A DNA stretch of 64,000 bases, taken from contig NZ_JADG01000004.1 in assembly GCF_000518265.1 (NCBI RefSeq), positions 62,001 to 126,000 of the forward strand, in the 5' to 3' direction. The translations under genes and the position numbers were made by a program. The DNA is from Actinomadura oligospora ATCC 43269 (GTDB taxonomy: Bacteria; Actinomycetota; Actinomycetes; Streptosporangiales; Streptosporangiaceae). Every line of letters begins with the position of its first letter. Within the stretch, counting starts at the first letter, position 1. Shown piece after piece: positions 41,791 through 49,604 of this stretch. The notes under the pieces are model-generated. The model saw only the letters and a list, made by a program, of their open reading frames with translations. It did no database searches and had not been told where the DNA came from.

Positions 41791-42960
41791 TCAGGGGTTG
41801 TCCGGCATTTCGGGGGTGGGCCGCTTGGGGAGGAGACTTTCGGCGGGCCGGTCCGTCCATCCCGCCTGCCGGACGAGTTCGTACCGCCACCGGTCCCCCG
41901 GGCGCAGGTCCGCGTTGCACATCCCGGGGGTCACGACGACCTCCTGGGCGGCGACGAGCGTTCCCGTCGTCGGGTCGATGAGCAGTTCCGAGTCCATCGT
42001 CCCGTCCTCGTACGTCGTCGTCCGGAACGCGACGCCCTGGAGCCGCCGTCCGGTCGCGTCGGCCGCCGTGACGGCGCGGACGCCGCGCAGGCTGGCGAGG
42101 AGACGATAGGCGGCGGTGCGGACGTCGTCAGCGACCGGAACGTCCACGAGCAGGAACGACGCGCCGAAATAGAGGTACTCGTCGGGGTCCTCAACGCGGG
42201 TGTGCCCGACCTTCACCGCGTAGTTGAGCAGCGCGGCGCGCAGTTCCGCCGGGTCGGCGGGGAGGCGGCGCGCCCCCTCCACGCCGAAGTCGAGGACGGG
42301 ACCTCCTCCCTTCTCCGGTCCGATGGAACGGCTCGGCTCCCCGCCGAGGTCGGCGGCGTCGGGTTTCCCGTCCGCCTCCCACTTCGCCGCGTCGGCCGGG
42401 CTCGCCGGACGCACGGTGACCTCGTCCCCGTACCATTCCGTGCTCAGCACCCGGGGTGTCCTGCCGTTGCGCCTTCTGAGCCCGTCCCCCATCGAGAGCG
42501 GCTTGGGTGAGGCGAGGAGGTAGGAGTCCTGCTCGACCTGCACGGTGTACTCCACGCCGGGACGGATCGGTGAGCGGACGACGACGGTCTCGCCGATGGA
42601 CGACCTCCGGTACCAGAGATCTCCCTTGCTGGGGGCCTTCGCCCTGCCGTCGGCGGCCGCGAGGAGGAACTGCGCCGCGTCCCCCTTCCGGTACTCGATG
42701 GGCTCGACCTTGTAGTAGGGGTTCACGTCCCGCCAGAACCCCGTGACCAGGGACAACGCCGTCAGGCTGGTCGCCGCGACGGCGCCGAGCAGCAGCAGGA
42801 ACCCGGCTTTCGGAGGTTTCCCGGGGGCGAGCGCCCTGCGGCGTCCGCCCCCTTCGCGGGTGATCTCGTCCATCAGCAGGGATCGGGCGGCGGCGCGGGC
42901 GGCGTCCGAGGGGGCGCGCTCCGGCTTGTGGAGAGCCGCCAGGACTTCGAGGTCACGCAC
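41791..42960 (-). CDS. CU044_5270 family membrane protein (probable sigma-factor partner)
   Basis: 389 residues from GTG 42960. Cytoplasmic N terminus (1-50) with MRDLEVLAALHKPERAP and AARSLLMDEITRE, one membrane helix (about 51-72), and an exported domain with DLWYRRSSIGETVVVRS, RLPADPAELRAALLNY, LLASLRGVRAVTAADATGRRLQGV and RWRYELVRQAGW. The family occurs next to ECF sigma genes; by position the cytoplasmic part may bind and restrain the sigma factor, and the outer domain may sense a signal. This role is inferred. Its start overlaps the sigma gene by eight bases; a truncated paralogue follows. Confidence 0.85.
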   Translation of the reverse strand: MRDLEVLAALHKPERAPSDAARAAARSLLMDEITREGGGRRRALAPGKPPKAGFLLLLGAVAATSLTALSLVTGFWRDVNPYYKVEPIEYRKGDAAQFLLAAADGRAKAPSKGDLWYRRSSIGETVVVRSPIRPGVEYTVQVEQDSYLLASPKPLSMGDGLRRRNGRTPRVLSTEWYGDEVTVRPASPADAAKWEADGKPDAADLGGEPSRSIGPEKGGGPVLDFGVEGARRLPADPAELRAALLNYAVKVGHTRVEDPDEYLYFGASFLLVDVPVADDVRTAAYRLLASLRGVRAVTAADATGRRLQGVAFRTTTYEDGTMDSELLIDPTTGTLVAAQEVVVTPGMCNADLRPGDRWRYELVRQAGWTDRPAESLLPKRPTPEMPDNP

Positions 42961-43567
42961 GGGATCCCCCTTGGGGCGAAGGCTGCGTCTGCGGAAGGTA
43001 CGCCGGTGGGCGGTGCACCGCCGGGAGGGCGGCCCGGATCTGGTTTCTGGCGCGATTGAGGCGCGAGCAGACCGTCCCGTAGGCGATGTCGAGGGCCTGG
43101 GCGGTCTCGGGGTAGCTCAACTCCCCCAAGGCCACCAGGAGGAGGACGTCGCGGTCCCCGTGAGCGAGTTCGGCGAGGGCCGCGCTGAGGGTGCCGTCCC
43201 CGGCGGCGAGGGCGCTCACGACCCGGTCCTCGTGGCCTTCGACATGGCCTTCGACGACGTCCCGGCTCTCCATGCGGGCCATCGCGCGGTACCGCCGCAT
43301 CTCGCCGCGCCGGTGGCGTCCGATGAGGTTGGTGGCGATCCCGTAGAGCCAGGGACGGGACGAGTCGCGGGAGACATCGAACCTCTCGCGACTGCGGAAC
43401 GCGATCAGGAAGGTCTCGGCGGCGATGTCGTCGGCGGCGTCGGCGCCGAGTCGCCGGTCCACGTAGCGGTGGATCTCCGCGTAGTGGCGGTCGAAGATCT
43501 CGGCGAACCGCTCCGGGCGGTCCCGTGAGGCCGCGATGATCTCGCTGTCGGACGCGCCCGCCGTCAC
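42953..43567 (-). CDS. ECF RNA polymerase sigma factor (CU044_5270-associated)
   Basis: 204 residues from GTG 43567. Region 2: EIFDRHYAEIHRYVDRRLGADAADDIAAETFLIAF, then SRPWLYGIATNLIGRHRRGEMRRYRA for -10 binding. Region 4: ALAELAHGDRDVLLLVALGELSYPETAQALDIAYGTVCSRLNRARNQIR for -35 binding. The GTG is embedded in the stop of an 11-codon ORF (GTGA, 43567-43564) that has the good ribosome site, so sigma synthesis seems coupled to that ORF. An in-frame GTG at 43636 would bypass this but lacks a good site. First gene of a three-gene operon with two CU044_5270 proteins. Confidence 0.9.
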   Translation of the reverse strand: MTAGASDSEIIAASRDRPERFAEIFDRHYAEIHRYVDRRLGADAADDIAAETFLIAFRSRERFDVSRDSSRPWLYGIATNLIGRHRRGEMRRYRAMARMESRDVVEGHVEGHEDRVVSALAAGDGTLSAALAELAHGDRDVLLLVALGELSYPETAQALDIAYGTVCSRLNRARNQIRAALPAVHRPPAYLPQTQPSPQGGSRA

Positions 43568-43599
43568 CGGTGCGGCGTCACGTTCTGTGGCCTGGTCAT
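43564..43599 (-). CDS. Coupled 11-codon leader ORF before the ECF sigma gene
   Basis: ATG 43599 lies behind GAAGGAGCCGCG, the best ribosome site in the region, and encodes MTRPQNVTPHR before a TGA that overlaps the sigma GTG. The same start with the same site and nine similar codons recurs at 41693, where it runs on without a stop into the truncated CU044_5270 protein. Conservation between copies supports it being translated. Confidence 0.6.
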   Translation of the reverse strand: MTRPQNVTPHR

Positions 43600-43670
43600 C
43601 GCGGCTCCTTCGCTGGGGGGAGATCGGGGCTGACACTCATGTTTGCCCGCAGCCCGCCCACCCCTTCTCC
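43568..43670. repeat. First copy of the sigma-gene leader region
   Basis: This is the counterpart of 41662-41758. It contains the leader ORF start, its ribosome site and about 70 bases of upstream DNA including GGGGTGGGCGGGCTGCGG on the minus strand. The conserved upstream part may hold the promoter, but no standard ECF -35 (GGAAC type) was recognised. Confidence 0.8.
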
Positions 43671-43772
43671 GGAGGATCGCCTCGTTTCTGAGGGGCGTCG
43701 CGCGATGGTCCGGTGATGCGTTCGTGGCCGTTGGGAGGCGTGACCGGCCTCGTGGGGTCTTCGTTCGCGCGT

Positions 43773-43810
43773 GGGGCGGTGAGTCGGGTGTTCTCCCGGC
43801 TCACCGCCCC
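43773..43810 (-). terminator. Hairpin terminator after the 87-residue protein gene
   Basis: An 11-bp perfect stem, GGGGCGGTGAG (43773-43783) with CTCACCGCCCC (43800-43810), with an inner GGG/CCC pairing. It begins eight bases beyond the stop at 43819. Confidence 0.8.
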
Positions 43811-43818
43811 CGCTGGGC

Positions 43819-44082
43819 TCAGTGGGGCCGGACGGGCTCGTGGGCCGACTTGGCCGCGCGGTCGATGAGACCGGCGATGACCTGGGCGGTCTCTGGCGGG
43901 TGTTTCGCCAGCCAGGCCAGGACGGCCCGGTCGTACTCCCCGAGCTCGATGTCGTGCTGGGCGCAGACCGAGAGCAGAAGGTCCTGCGTCCGGGCGCGCA
44001 TCACGCCGCGCTTCCCATGTGAGGCGTAGATGTCACGCACCTCTGTGTAGGCGTCGTGCTCGGTCTCGTAAGGTCCGCTCAT
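43819..44082 (-). CDS. Small conserved actinobacterial protein, function unknown
   Basis: 87 residues; ATG 44082 with GGGGAGAGG upstream. Begins MSGPYETEHDAYTEVRDIY and has RGVMRARTQDLLLSVCAQHDIELGEYDRAVLAWLAKHPPETAQVIAGLI. The pattern of a short soluble protein with MSGPY start and ELGxYD...LAxxxPxT is one I have seen repeatedly in actinomycetes, without known role. It is monocistronic with its own terminator, placed between two sigma modules. Confidence 0.75.
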   Translation of the reverse strand: MSGPYETEHDAYTEVRDIYASHGKRGVMRARTQDLLLSVCAQHDIELGEYDRAVLAWLAKHPPETAQVIAGLIDRAAKSAHEPVRPH

Positions 44083-44143
44083 CTCAACCTCTCCCCTTGT
44101 CTCTACCTATTCTTCGCCGCAGCGGGATTCTTGTTCCGCTATG

Positions 44144-45331
44144 TCAGCGGACCTTCGCGAGATTCATGTCCTTGCCGTCCTGCCACACCAGCCAGTCGCC
44201 CGCCGCGAGGACCCGGCCGGGCCAGGTGATGCGCCGTCCGGTGCGCAGGTCGTAGACGAACGAGCCGACGCGTCCGAGCGCGTCGGTCACGGTGAAGGCG
44301 ACGACGTCGCGGCCGAGGGTCAGCTGTCCGCCCTTCCCGACGTCGAGCGCCTCGGGGAGCCGCACGTACGAGGTCACCGCGTTGTGGCCCGCCTTGACGG
44401 TGCTGAGGGACCGGCCGTTCACCCAGACGGCCGTCGTCGCGTTGGCCGCGCTGTACAGCAAGGGGGCGCCGCCGTCGTCCAGCCTGATCGAGTCCGAGAT
44501 CGGGAGCGGCCGGGTTTCCGCTTTTGTGGGAGGTCCGGACGTGAGGTCGTACTGGAGTACTTCGCCCCGGTTGTTCACGGCGGTGAGGCGCGTGCCCCAG
44601 AGGGCGACCGGGGTGGCCCCGTCGAGTCGGAGCGCGTCGTAACCGGACTTGGACCGATCCTCGGCGACCTTCTGGGCCGGGCACCTGCCGCTCACCTGCA
44701 CCGCCCCGGAGCGCAGCCTGACCACGGCGCTGACTCCGTCGGTCCAGACGCCGGAGGCGTTGGACGCGTAGGACGTCGTCCGCTTCCCGGACGCGTCCAC
44801 GCACGTCATCTCACCCCGCGCGTCCACCAGGACCCTCGCCTGAGTGGACGTCCCGTACGCGACGGCCTGCTTCACGTCGGGTCGTTCAAGGCTCGTCGGC
44901 TCGGGCACCGGCGCGCTCCGCAGGCCGTCACCGCGGGACGGGCCCAGGAGCCACAGTTTCCGGCCGAGCAGGGCCATCACGGAGCCGTCCGGGGCCAGCG
45001 CCACCGGCATGGCGGGCGTGGGTGCCGTGTCGCGGATCGCGAAGGGCGGTGGCGGCCCCGTCAGGTCCTTGGGGTCGCCCACGGCCTCGACCAGGGAGCT
45101 GGAGGCCCCCAGGGCGGGGCGGGCCCGGTGGGTGGTCCCCTTGCCGGTGGTCAGGGCGACCAGGGGCGCGATGACGAGGGCGGACGTGACGGTGCACGCG
45201 ATGAGCGCGCGCCGCCGGCGGTCCGACCGGCGGACGCGGCGCTGGTTCTCGGTGGCGGCGTCCGGGGTGGGGCGAACGGTCGCGGCCTGGGTCTCGAACG
45301 CCGTTCTCAGGCGGTCCTCGATGTCGTTCAT
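44144..45331 (-). CDS. Sigma-factor-linked single-pass membrane protein
   Basis: 395 residues. Cytoplasmic N terminus (1-41) starting MNDIEDRLRTAFETQAATV and ending in a basic RRVRRSDRRRR stop; one helix (about 42-60); then an exported, beta-rich, propeller-like domain with repeats such as LAPDGSVMALLGRKLWLLG, LVDARGEMTCVDASG, VWTDGVSAVVRLRSG and ALWGTRLTAVNNRGEVLQYD. Genes of this shape follow SigE-like ECF genes in actinomycetes and probably act as anti-sigma or sensor. ATG overlaps the sigma stop (ATGA), so the two are co-translated. Confidence 0.8.
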   Translation of the reverse strand: MNDIEDRLRTAFETQAATVRPTPDAATENQRRVRRSDRRRRALIACTVTSALVIAPLVALTTGKGTTHRARPALGASSSLVEAVGDPKDLTGPPPPFAIRDTAPTPAMPVALAPDGSVMALLGRKLWLLGPSRGDGLRSAPVPEPTSLERPDVKQAVAYGTSTQARVLVDARGEMTCVDASGKRTTSYASNASGVWTDGVSAVVRLRSGAVQVSGRCPAQKVAEDRSKSGYDALRLDGATPVALWGTRLTAVNNRGEVLQYDLTSGPPTKAETRPLPISDSIRLDDGGAPLLYSAANATTAVWVNGRSLSTVKAGHNAVTSYVRLPEALDVGKGGQLTLGRDVVAFTVTDALGRVGSFVYDLRTGRRITWPGRVLAAGDWLVWQDGKDMNLAKVR

Positions 45332-46002
45332 GCCTTGTCCTTGAGCTGTTTGCCGAGCGCGGTGACGGCGCGCGACGCGTGGGCCTTGACGGTGCCGACG
45401 GCGATGCCGAGGGCGTCGGCGGTCTCGCGTTCGGTGAGGTCGAGCCAGTAGCGGAGGACGAGCACCTCGCGCTGGCGGCGTGGGAGGGCGTCCACGGCGC
45501 GGAGGAGTTCCCGGACGTCCTCGCGGTCCACGGCGGCCGACTCCGGGGTGCCGGACGCGGTGGGGGGAACGGCGAGCTGGGCGTGCCGCCGGCGCGCCAT
45601 GCGCAGGTGGCGGAGACGGCTCCGGGACGCGTTGCAGACGCTGGCGCGCAGGTAGGAGAGCGCCGCGTGCGGGTCGCGGAGCAGGCGGCGTCTTCGGTGG
45701 AGGCGGACGAAGGCGTCCTGCGCGACATCCTCCGGGTCGTCGGCGCCGAGCAGCGCGGCGAGCCGGACGAGACCCCGGAAGTGGGCCTCGAACAGCTCGT
45801 CGTACGGCACCTCCTCGGAGGGCGGCACGGCGGCGTCCTGCGCGACATCCTCCGGGTCGTCGGCGCCGAGCAGCGCGGCGAGCCGGACGAGACCCCGGAA
45901 GTGGGCCTCGAACAGCTCGTCGTACGGCACCTCCTCGGAGGGCGGCACGGCGGCGTCCTGCGGGAGGGGCCCGATGTCGTCCTCCGCCATCAGTTGTTGC
46001 AT
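45328..46002 (-). CDS. SigE/SigM-type ECF sigma factor with duplicated region 2 segment
   Basis: 224 residues from ATG 46002 (the reading frame is open from GTG 46005). Region 2.1-2.2 occurs twice: the 40 residues starting QDAAVPPSEEVPYDELFEAH and ending in LLGADDPEDVA are repeated exactly, the second copy running on into QDAFVRLHRRRR and a complete region 2. Region 4 is intact: ALPRRQREVLVLRYWLDLTERETADALGIAVGTVKAHASRA. The usual length is about 180-185, so the excess equals one repeat. Whether the extra helices block or alter core binding is unknown. Coupled to the membrane protein gene downstream. Confidence 0.93.
   Translation of the reverse strand: MQQLMAEDDIGPLPQDAAVPPSEEVPYDELFEAHFRGLVRLAALLGADDPEDVAQDAAVPPSEEVPYDELFEAHFRGLVRLAALLGADDPEDVAQDAFVRLHRRRRLLRDPHAALSYLRASVCNASRSRLRHLRMARRRHAQLAVPPTASGTPESAAVDREDVRELLRAVDALPRRQREVLVLRYWLDLTERETADALGIAVGTVKAHASRAVTALGKQLKDKA
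45721..45960. repeat. Perfect 120-bp direct tandem duplication
   Basis: 45721-45840 and 45841-45960 are identical at every base, and the 9-mer GGCGTCCTG also precedes the first copy (45712-45720). The unit is a multiple of three and lies wholly inside the sigma gene. Absence of any difference, even synonymous, indicates a very recent event or ongoing homogenisation. Confidence 0.98.
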
Positions 46003-46074
46003 CACGGACCAGAGACGAAGCAGACGGCCCGGGGTTTACCGTGAACCGAGACTTTCCGGAGAGGGGTGCGGCCG

Positions 46075-47181
46075 ATGGCGCTGCCCGAGCTGGAACCGGG
46101 GGTGCCGCCGCCGGACGGCGGGCGGCTCCGGGAGGACGTGCGGAGGTTCCTCGCGGCGGCGGAGTTCGAGCCGCGCTGCGACTCGTGGCTGACCGGCGCG
46201 GATCCGGACTTCAGCCGGGAGCTCGGCGCGCGCGGATGGCTCGGGATGACGCTGCCGGTCGAGTACGGCGGGCGCGGACGGTCCGCGCTGGAACGGTTCG
46301 TGGTGATCGAGGAGCTGCTCGCGGCGGGCGCGCCCGTCGGGGCGCACTGGATCGCGGACCGGCAGATGGGGCCGAGCATCCTCGCGCACGGCACGGAGGA
46401 GCAGAAGCGGGCCTTCCTGCCCGCGATCGCGCGCGGCGAGTGCTTCTTCGCGATCGGGATGAGCGAGCCCGACTCGGGATCGGACCTGGCGTCGGTGCGG
46501 ACGCGGGCCGAGCGGGTGGACGGCGCGTGGCGGCTGACCGGGACGAAGGTGTGGACGAGCGGCGCGCACATCGCGCACGCGATGGTCGTCCTCGCGCGGA
46601 GCGCGCCGGGGCCCGCGCGGCACGAGGGGCTGAGCCAGTTCATCGTGAGGCTGCCCGCGGAGGGCGTGGCGGTTCGTCCGATCCCCGGGTTGTCGGGTGA
46701 ACACCATTTCAACGAGGTCGTGTTCGACGGCGCTCCGGCGGAGCTGTTCGGGCGGGAGGGCGACGGCTGGCGGCAGGTGACGGCGGAGCTGGCGTACGAG
46801 CGGTCCGGGCCGGAACGGTTCCTGAGCACGTTCGCGCTGGTCAGGCTCGTGTGTTCGCTGACGCCGGGGGCCGCGTCCGGACGGCTCGTCGGACGCCTGT
46901 GGGCGCTGCGGCAGGCGTCCCTCGCCGTCGCGGGCGCGCTCGAGGCCGGGCGCGACCCCACCCTGGAGGCCGCGCTGGTCAAGGACCTCGGGACGCGCTT
47001 CGAACGCGAGGTGATCGACGTGGCGCGCGAGCAGCTCGGCGTGGAACCGGACCCGGCGTCCCCGGATCTGGCGGCGCGGCTGCTCGCGCAGGCCGTCGTG
47101 CAGGCGCCCGGGTTCACGCTGCGCGGCGGGACGAACGAGATCCTGCGCGGCATCGTCGCGCGCGGCCTGGGGGTGCGCTGA
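46075..47181 (+). CDS. Acyl-CoA dehydrogenase, large subunit of a heteromeric enzyme
   Basis: 368 residues from ATG 46075 (GGAGAGGGG upstream). Standard three-part fold: N-terminal helices (WLGMTLPVEYGGRGRS), the beta domain with the FAD-binding signature FFAIGMSEPDSGSDLASVRTRAER, and the C-terminal helical domain ending in FTLRGGTNEILRGIVARGL. It oxidises an acyl-CoA to the enoyl-CoA with FAD. The next gene codes for a shorter paralogue one base downstream, as in mycobacterial FadE heterotetramers that degrade steroid side chains; the substrate here is not evident. Confidence 0.93.
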   Translation: MALPELEPGVPPPDGGRLREDVRRFLAAAEFEPRCDSWLTGADPDFSRELGARGWLGMTLPVEYGGRGRSALERFVVIEELLAAGAPVGAHWIADRQMGPSILAHGTEEQKRAFLPAIARGECFFAIGMSEPDSGSDLASVRTRAERVDGAWRLTGTKVWTSGAHIAHAMVVLARSAPGPARHEGLSQFIVRLPAEGVAVRPIPGLSGEHHFNEVVFDGAPAELFGREGDGWRQVTAELAYERSGPERFLSTFALVRLVCSLTPGAASGRLVGRLWALRQASLAVAGALEAGRDPTLEAALVKDLGTRFEREVIDVAREQLGVEPDPASPDLAARLLAQAVVQAPGFTLRGGTNEILRGIVARGLGVR

Positions 47182-47182
47182 C

Positions 47183-47899
47183 GTGCCGGATGACAAGGAA
47201 CTTCTCGAAGAGACGGCGAACGCGATACTCGGCCTGGAGGACGACCCGTGGCCCGCGCTGGACGAGGCGGGTCTGACGGGTGTCGGGGTCCCGGAGCACG
47301 CGGGCGGCAGCGGCGGCGACCTGGCGGACGTGGCCGTCAGGCCGGGGACGAACGTGGCGGGCGAGTCGCGCGACGACGTGACGGTCAGGGGCGATCTCGC
47401 GTCCGTGGAGTGTCCGGTTTCGGCCGGGGACGTGATGCTGCGCGGGGCGCTGTTCCGGGCCGTCCAGTTGACGGGGGCGATGCGCCGGGTGCTGGAGCTC
47501 GCGGTGCGGTACGCGGGCGAACGGGAGCAGTTCGGACGTCCGGTCGGGCGGTTCCAGGCCGTCCAGCAGCAGCTGGCGGAGCTGGCCGGGGAGGTGGCGG
47601 TCGCGGACGTCGCCGTCCGGGCGGCGCTGCGCACCCCGGACGACGAGGTCGCGGTCGCGGCGGCGAAGCTGAACGCCTCGCGCGCGGCGGGCGTCGTCGC
47701 GGACGTGGCGCACCAGGTGCACGGCGCGATCGGCGTGACGTCGGAGCATCCGCTCGGCGCGCTGACCACGCGGTTGTGGGCGTGGCGGGACGAGTTCGGC
47801 GGCGAAACGCACTGGGCGCGTCGGCTCGGCGAGCTCGGCCGCGTCCCGTGGGAGACGGTCACCCGGACCGACGCGTCACCGGATACCGTTACTTGGTAG
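47183..47899 (+). CDS. Acyl-CoA dehydrogenase small subunit, shortened
   Basis: 238 residues from GTG 47183. N-terminal helical segment (PWPALDEAGLTGVGVPEHAGG) leads, after only about 55 residues, to the C-terminal helical domain: LAVRYAGEREQFGRPVGRFQAVQQQLAELA and AHQVHGAIGVTSEHPLGALTTRLWAWRDEFGG. The middle FAD/substrate beta domain (about 120 residues in normal members) is largely missing. HGAIGVTSEHPL resembles the end motif of small FadE subunits. Probably acts only as partner to the full-length subunit. Confidence 0.88.
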   Translation: MPDDKELLEETANAILGLEDDPWPALDEAGLTGVGVPEHAGGSGGDLADVAVRPGTNVAGESRDDVTVRGDLASVECPVSAGDVMLRGALFRAVQLTGAMRRVLELAVRYAGEREQFGRPVGRFQAVQQQLAELAGEVAVADVAVRAALRTPDDEVAVAAAKLNASRAAGVVADVAHQVHGAIGVTSEHPLGALTTRLWAWRDEFGGETHWARRLGELGRVPWETVTRTDASPDTVTW

Positions 47900-47924
47900 T
47901 AGCCCCCGACCGGAGACCGAGAGC

Positions 47925-49595
47925 ATGGCTCTACTCGATCGCCTGCCCACTCCCCCGCTCCCTCCGCTCCGCGATCCCCGCTACACCGTCCAGCGCGACG
48001 TGCCCGTTCCCATGCCGGACGGCGTGACGCTGCTCGCCGACCGGTACGTCCCGCGCGGCGTCCGGAATCCGCCGACGCTGCTCGTCCGCACCCCGTACGG
48101 GCGGCGCGGACCGGCGGCGCTGCTCAACGGCCTGCCGTTCGTGCCGTTCGGGTTCCAGCTCGTCGTGCAGAGCGCGCGCGGGACGTTCGGTTCGGGCGGC
48201 GAGTTCGACCCGCTCGGCAGCGAGCGCGACGACGGCGCGGCCACGCTCCGCTGGCTGCGCGAGCAGCCCTGGTTCGGCGGGTCGCTCGGCCTGTACGGGG
48301 CGTCCTACCTGGGGTATTCGGCGTGGGCGCTCGCGGCGGAGGGCGGGCCCGAGGTGCGGGCGATGGCGCTGCAGGTGACCGCGTCGTCGTTCCGCGAGGC
48401 CGCCTACGTCGGCGGGTCGTTCGCGCTGGAGTCCACGCTGACCTGGACCGACCTCACGCACCGGCAGACCACCCGGCTCGGCATGCTGACCGCGCCGATC
48501 GTGTCGCGCCGCCGGGCGGTGCGGGCCGCCGCGTCGCTGCGTCCGCTCGCCGAGCTGGACGTCCTGACCGGCGGCGCGCCGATGCGCTTCTACCAGGATC
48601 TCCTCGCGGCCCACGCGGACGGCGCGGACTACTGGCGCAGCCGTGACTTCTCCGGGACGGTCGGCCAGGCCGACACCCCCGTCACGCTCCTCGGCGGCTG
48701 GTACGACGTGTTCCTGCCGTGGGAGATCAGGGACTACCTCGCGCTGCGCGCCGCCGGGCACCGGCCCTACCTGACGATCGGTCCGTGGTGGCACGCGGAC
48801 GCCCGGCACGGGCTCGTCGCGTTCCGCGAGGCGCTCGCCTGGTTCCGCGCGCACCTCCTCAACGACCCGTCCGGCCTGCGGAAACACCCTGTACGGCTGT
48901 ACGTGACGGGTGCGCGCGAGTGGCGCGACTACCGCGACTGGCCGCCTCCCGGGATGCGCCAGGAGCGGTGGCATCTGCACAAGGGCGGCGGACTCGGCCC
49001 GGACGGCCCGCAGCGGCACGAGCCGAGCGCCTACCGGTACGACCCGGCGGATCCGACGCCCGCGCTGGGCGGCCCGACGCTCCTCGGAAGTTCGAAGCCG
49101 GTGGACAACCGTCCGCTGGAACGGCGTCCGGACGTCCTGGTGTTCACCTCGCCGCCGCTCACGTCCGACCTGGAGGTGATCGGCCCGGTCACGGCGGACG
49201 TCCACCTGCGGTCGAGCCGCGCGCACACCGACCTGGTCGTCCGGCTGTGCGACGTGGACGCGGACGGCGTGTCCCGCAACGTGTGCGAGGGCGGGCTGCG
49301 GCTCACGCCCGCCCACCCGGCGGACGGCGACGGCGTGCACCGGGTGACCGTGGACCTGTGGCCGGCCGCGCGGCGGTTCCGGCGCGGGCACCGCGTCCGC
49401 GTGCACGTGACCAGCGGCGCCTACCCCAAGGTCGCGGCGAACCCCGGCACCGGCGACCCGCTGACCAGCGCCGCACGGCCCGCCGTCCCCGCCGACCAGG
49501 AGGTCTTCCACGACCCGGACCACCCGTCCGCGATCATCCTCCCGGTCGTCGAGCGCCCCTCCGAAGCCACGATCCCCGACCCCGCGGCGGAATAG
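47925..49595 (+). CDS. CocE/NonD family hydrolase (X-Pro dipeptidyl-peptidase-like)
   Basis: 556 residues. RDVPVPMPDGVTLLADRYVPRG begins the alpha/beta hydrolase domain; SARGTFGSGGEFDPL, then the nucleophile motif GLYGASYLGYSAWALA (Ser in G-x-S-x-x-G), and late His in the TIGPWWHADARHG block. The C-terminal jelly-roll domain (from about 370) has DVLVFTSPPLTSDLEVIGPVTADVHL, typical of PF08530. Family members hydrolyse esters, amides or acylated antibiotics; the substrate is unknown. No signal peptide. The GNAT gene follows nine bases later. Confidence 0.93.
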   Translation: MALLDRLPTPPLPPLRDPRYTVQRDVPVPMPDGVTLLADRYVPRGVRNPPTLLVRTPYGRRGPAALLNGLPFVPFGFQLVVQSARGTFGSGGEFDPLGSERDDGAATLRWLREQPWFGGSLGLYGASYLGYSAWALAAEGGPEVRAMALQVTASSFREAAYVGGSFALESTLTWTDLTHRQTTRLGMLTAPIVSRRRAVRAAASLRPLAELDVLTGGAPMRFYQDLLAAHADGADYWRSRDFSGTVGQADTPVTLLGGWYDVFLPWEIRDYLALRAAGHRPYLTIGPWWHADARHGLVAFREALAWFRAHLLNDPSGLRKHPVRLYVTGAREWRDYRDWPPPGMRQERWHLHKGGGLGPDGPQRHEPSAYRYDPADPTPALGGPTLLGSSKPVDNRPLERRPDVLVFTSPPLTSDLEVIGPVTADVHLRSSRAHTDLVVRLCDVDADGVSRNVCEGGLRLTPAHPADGDGVHRVTVDLWPAARRFRRGHRVRVHVTSGAYPKVAANPGTGDPLTSAARPAVPADQEVFHDPDHPSAIILPVVERPSEATIPDPAAE

Positions 49596-49604
49596 GGTCC
49601 GCGC

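Noticed and set aside
43596-43640. A second mini-ORF (MSVSPDLPPAKEPR) chained before the sigma leader ORF
   Set aside because: It starts at ATG 43640 without a ribosome site, and its ATG is not kept in the duplicated copy at 41.7 kb.
45721-45960. Dismissing the duplication as an assembly error
   Set aside because: An artefact is possible, but the copies are in frame, keep the gene open and are flanked by a 9-mer consistent with a true slippage or recombination event. It is kept as a finding with a read-level check.
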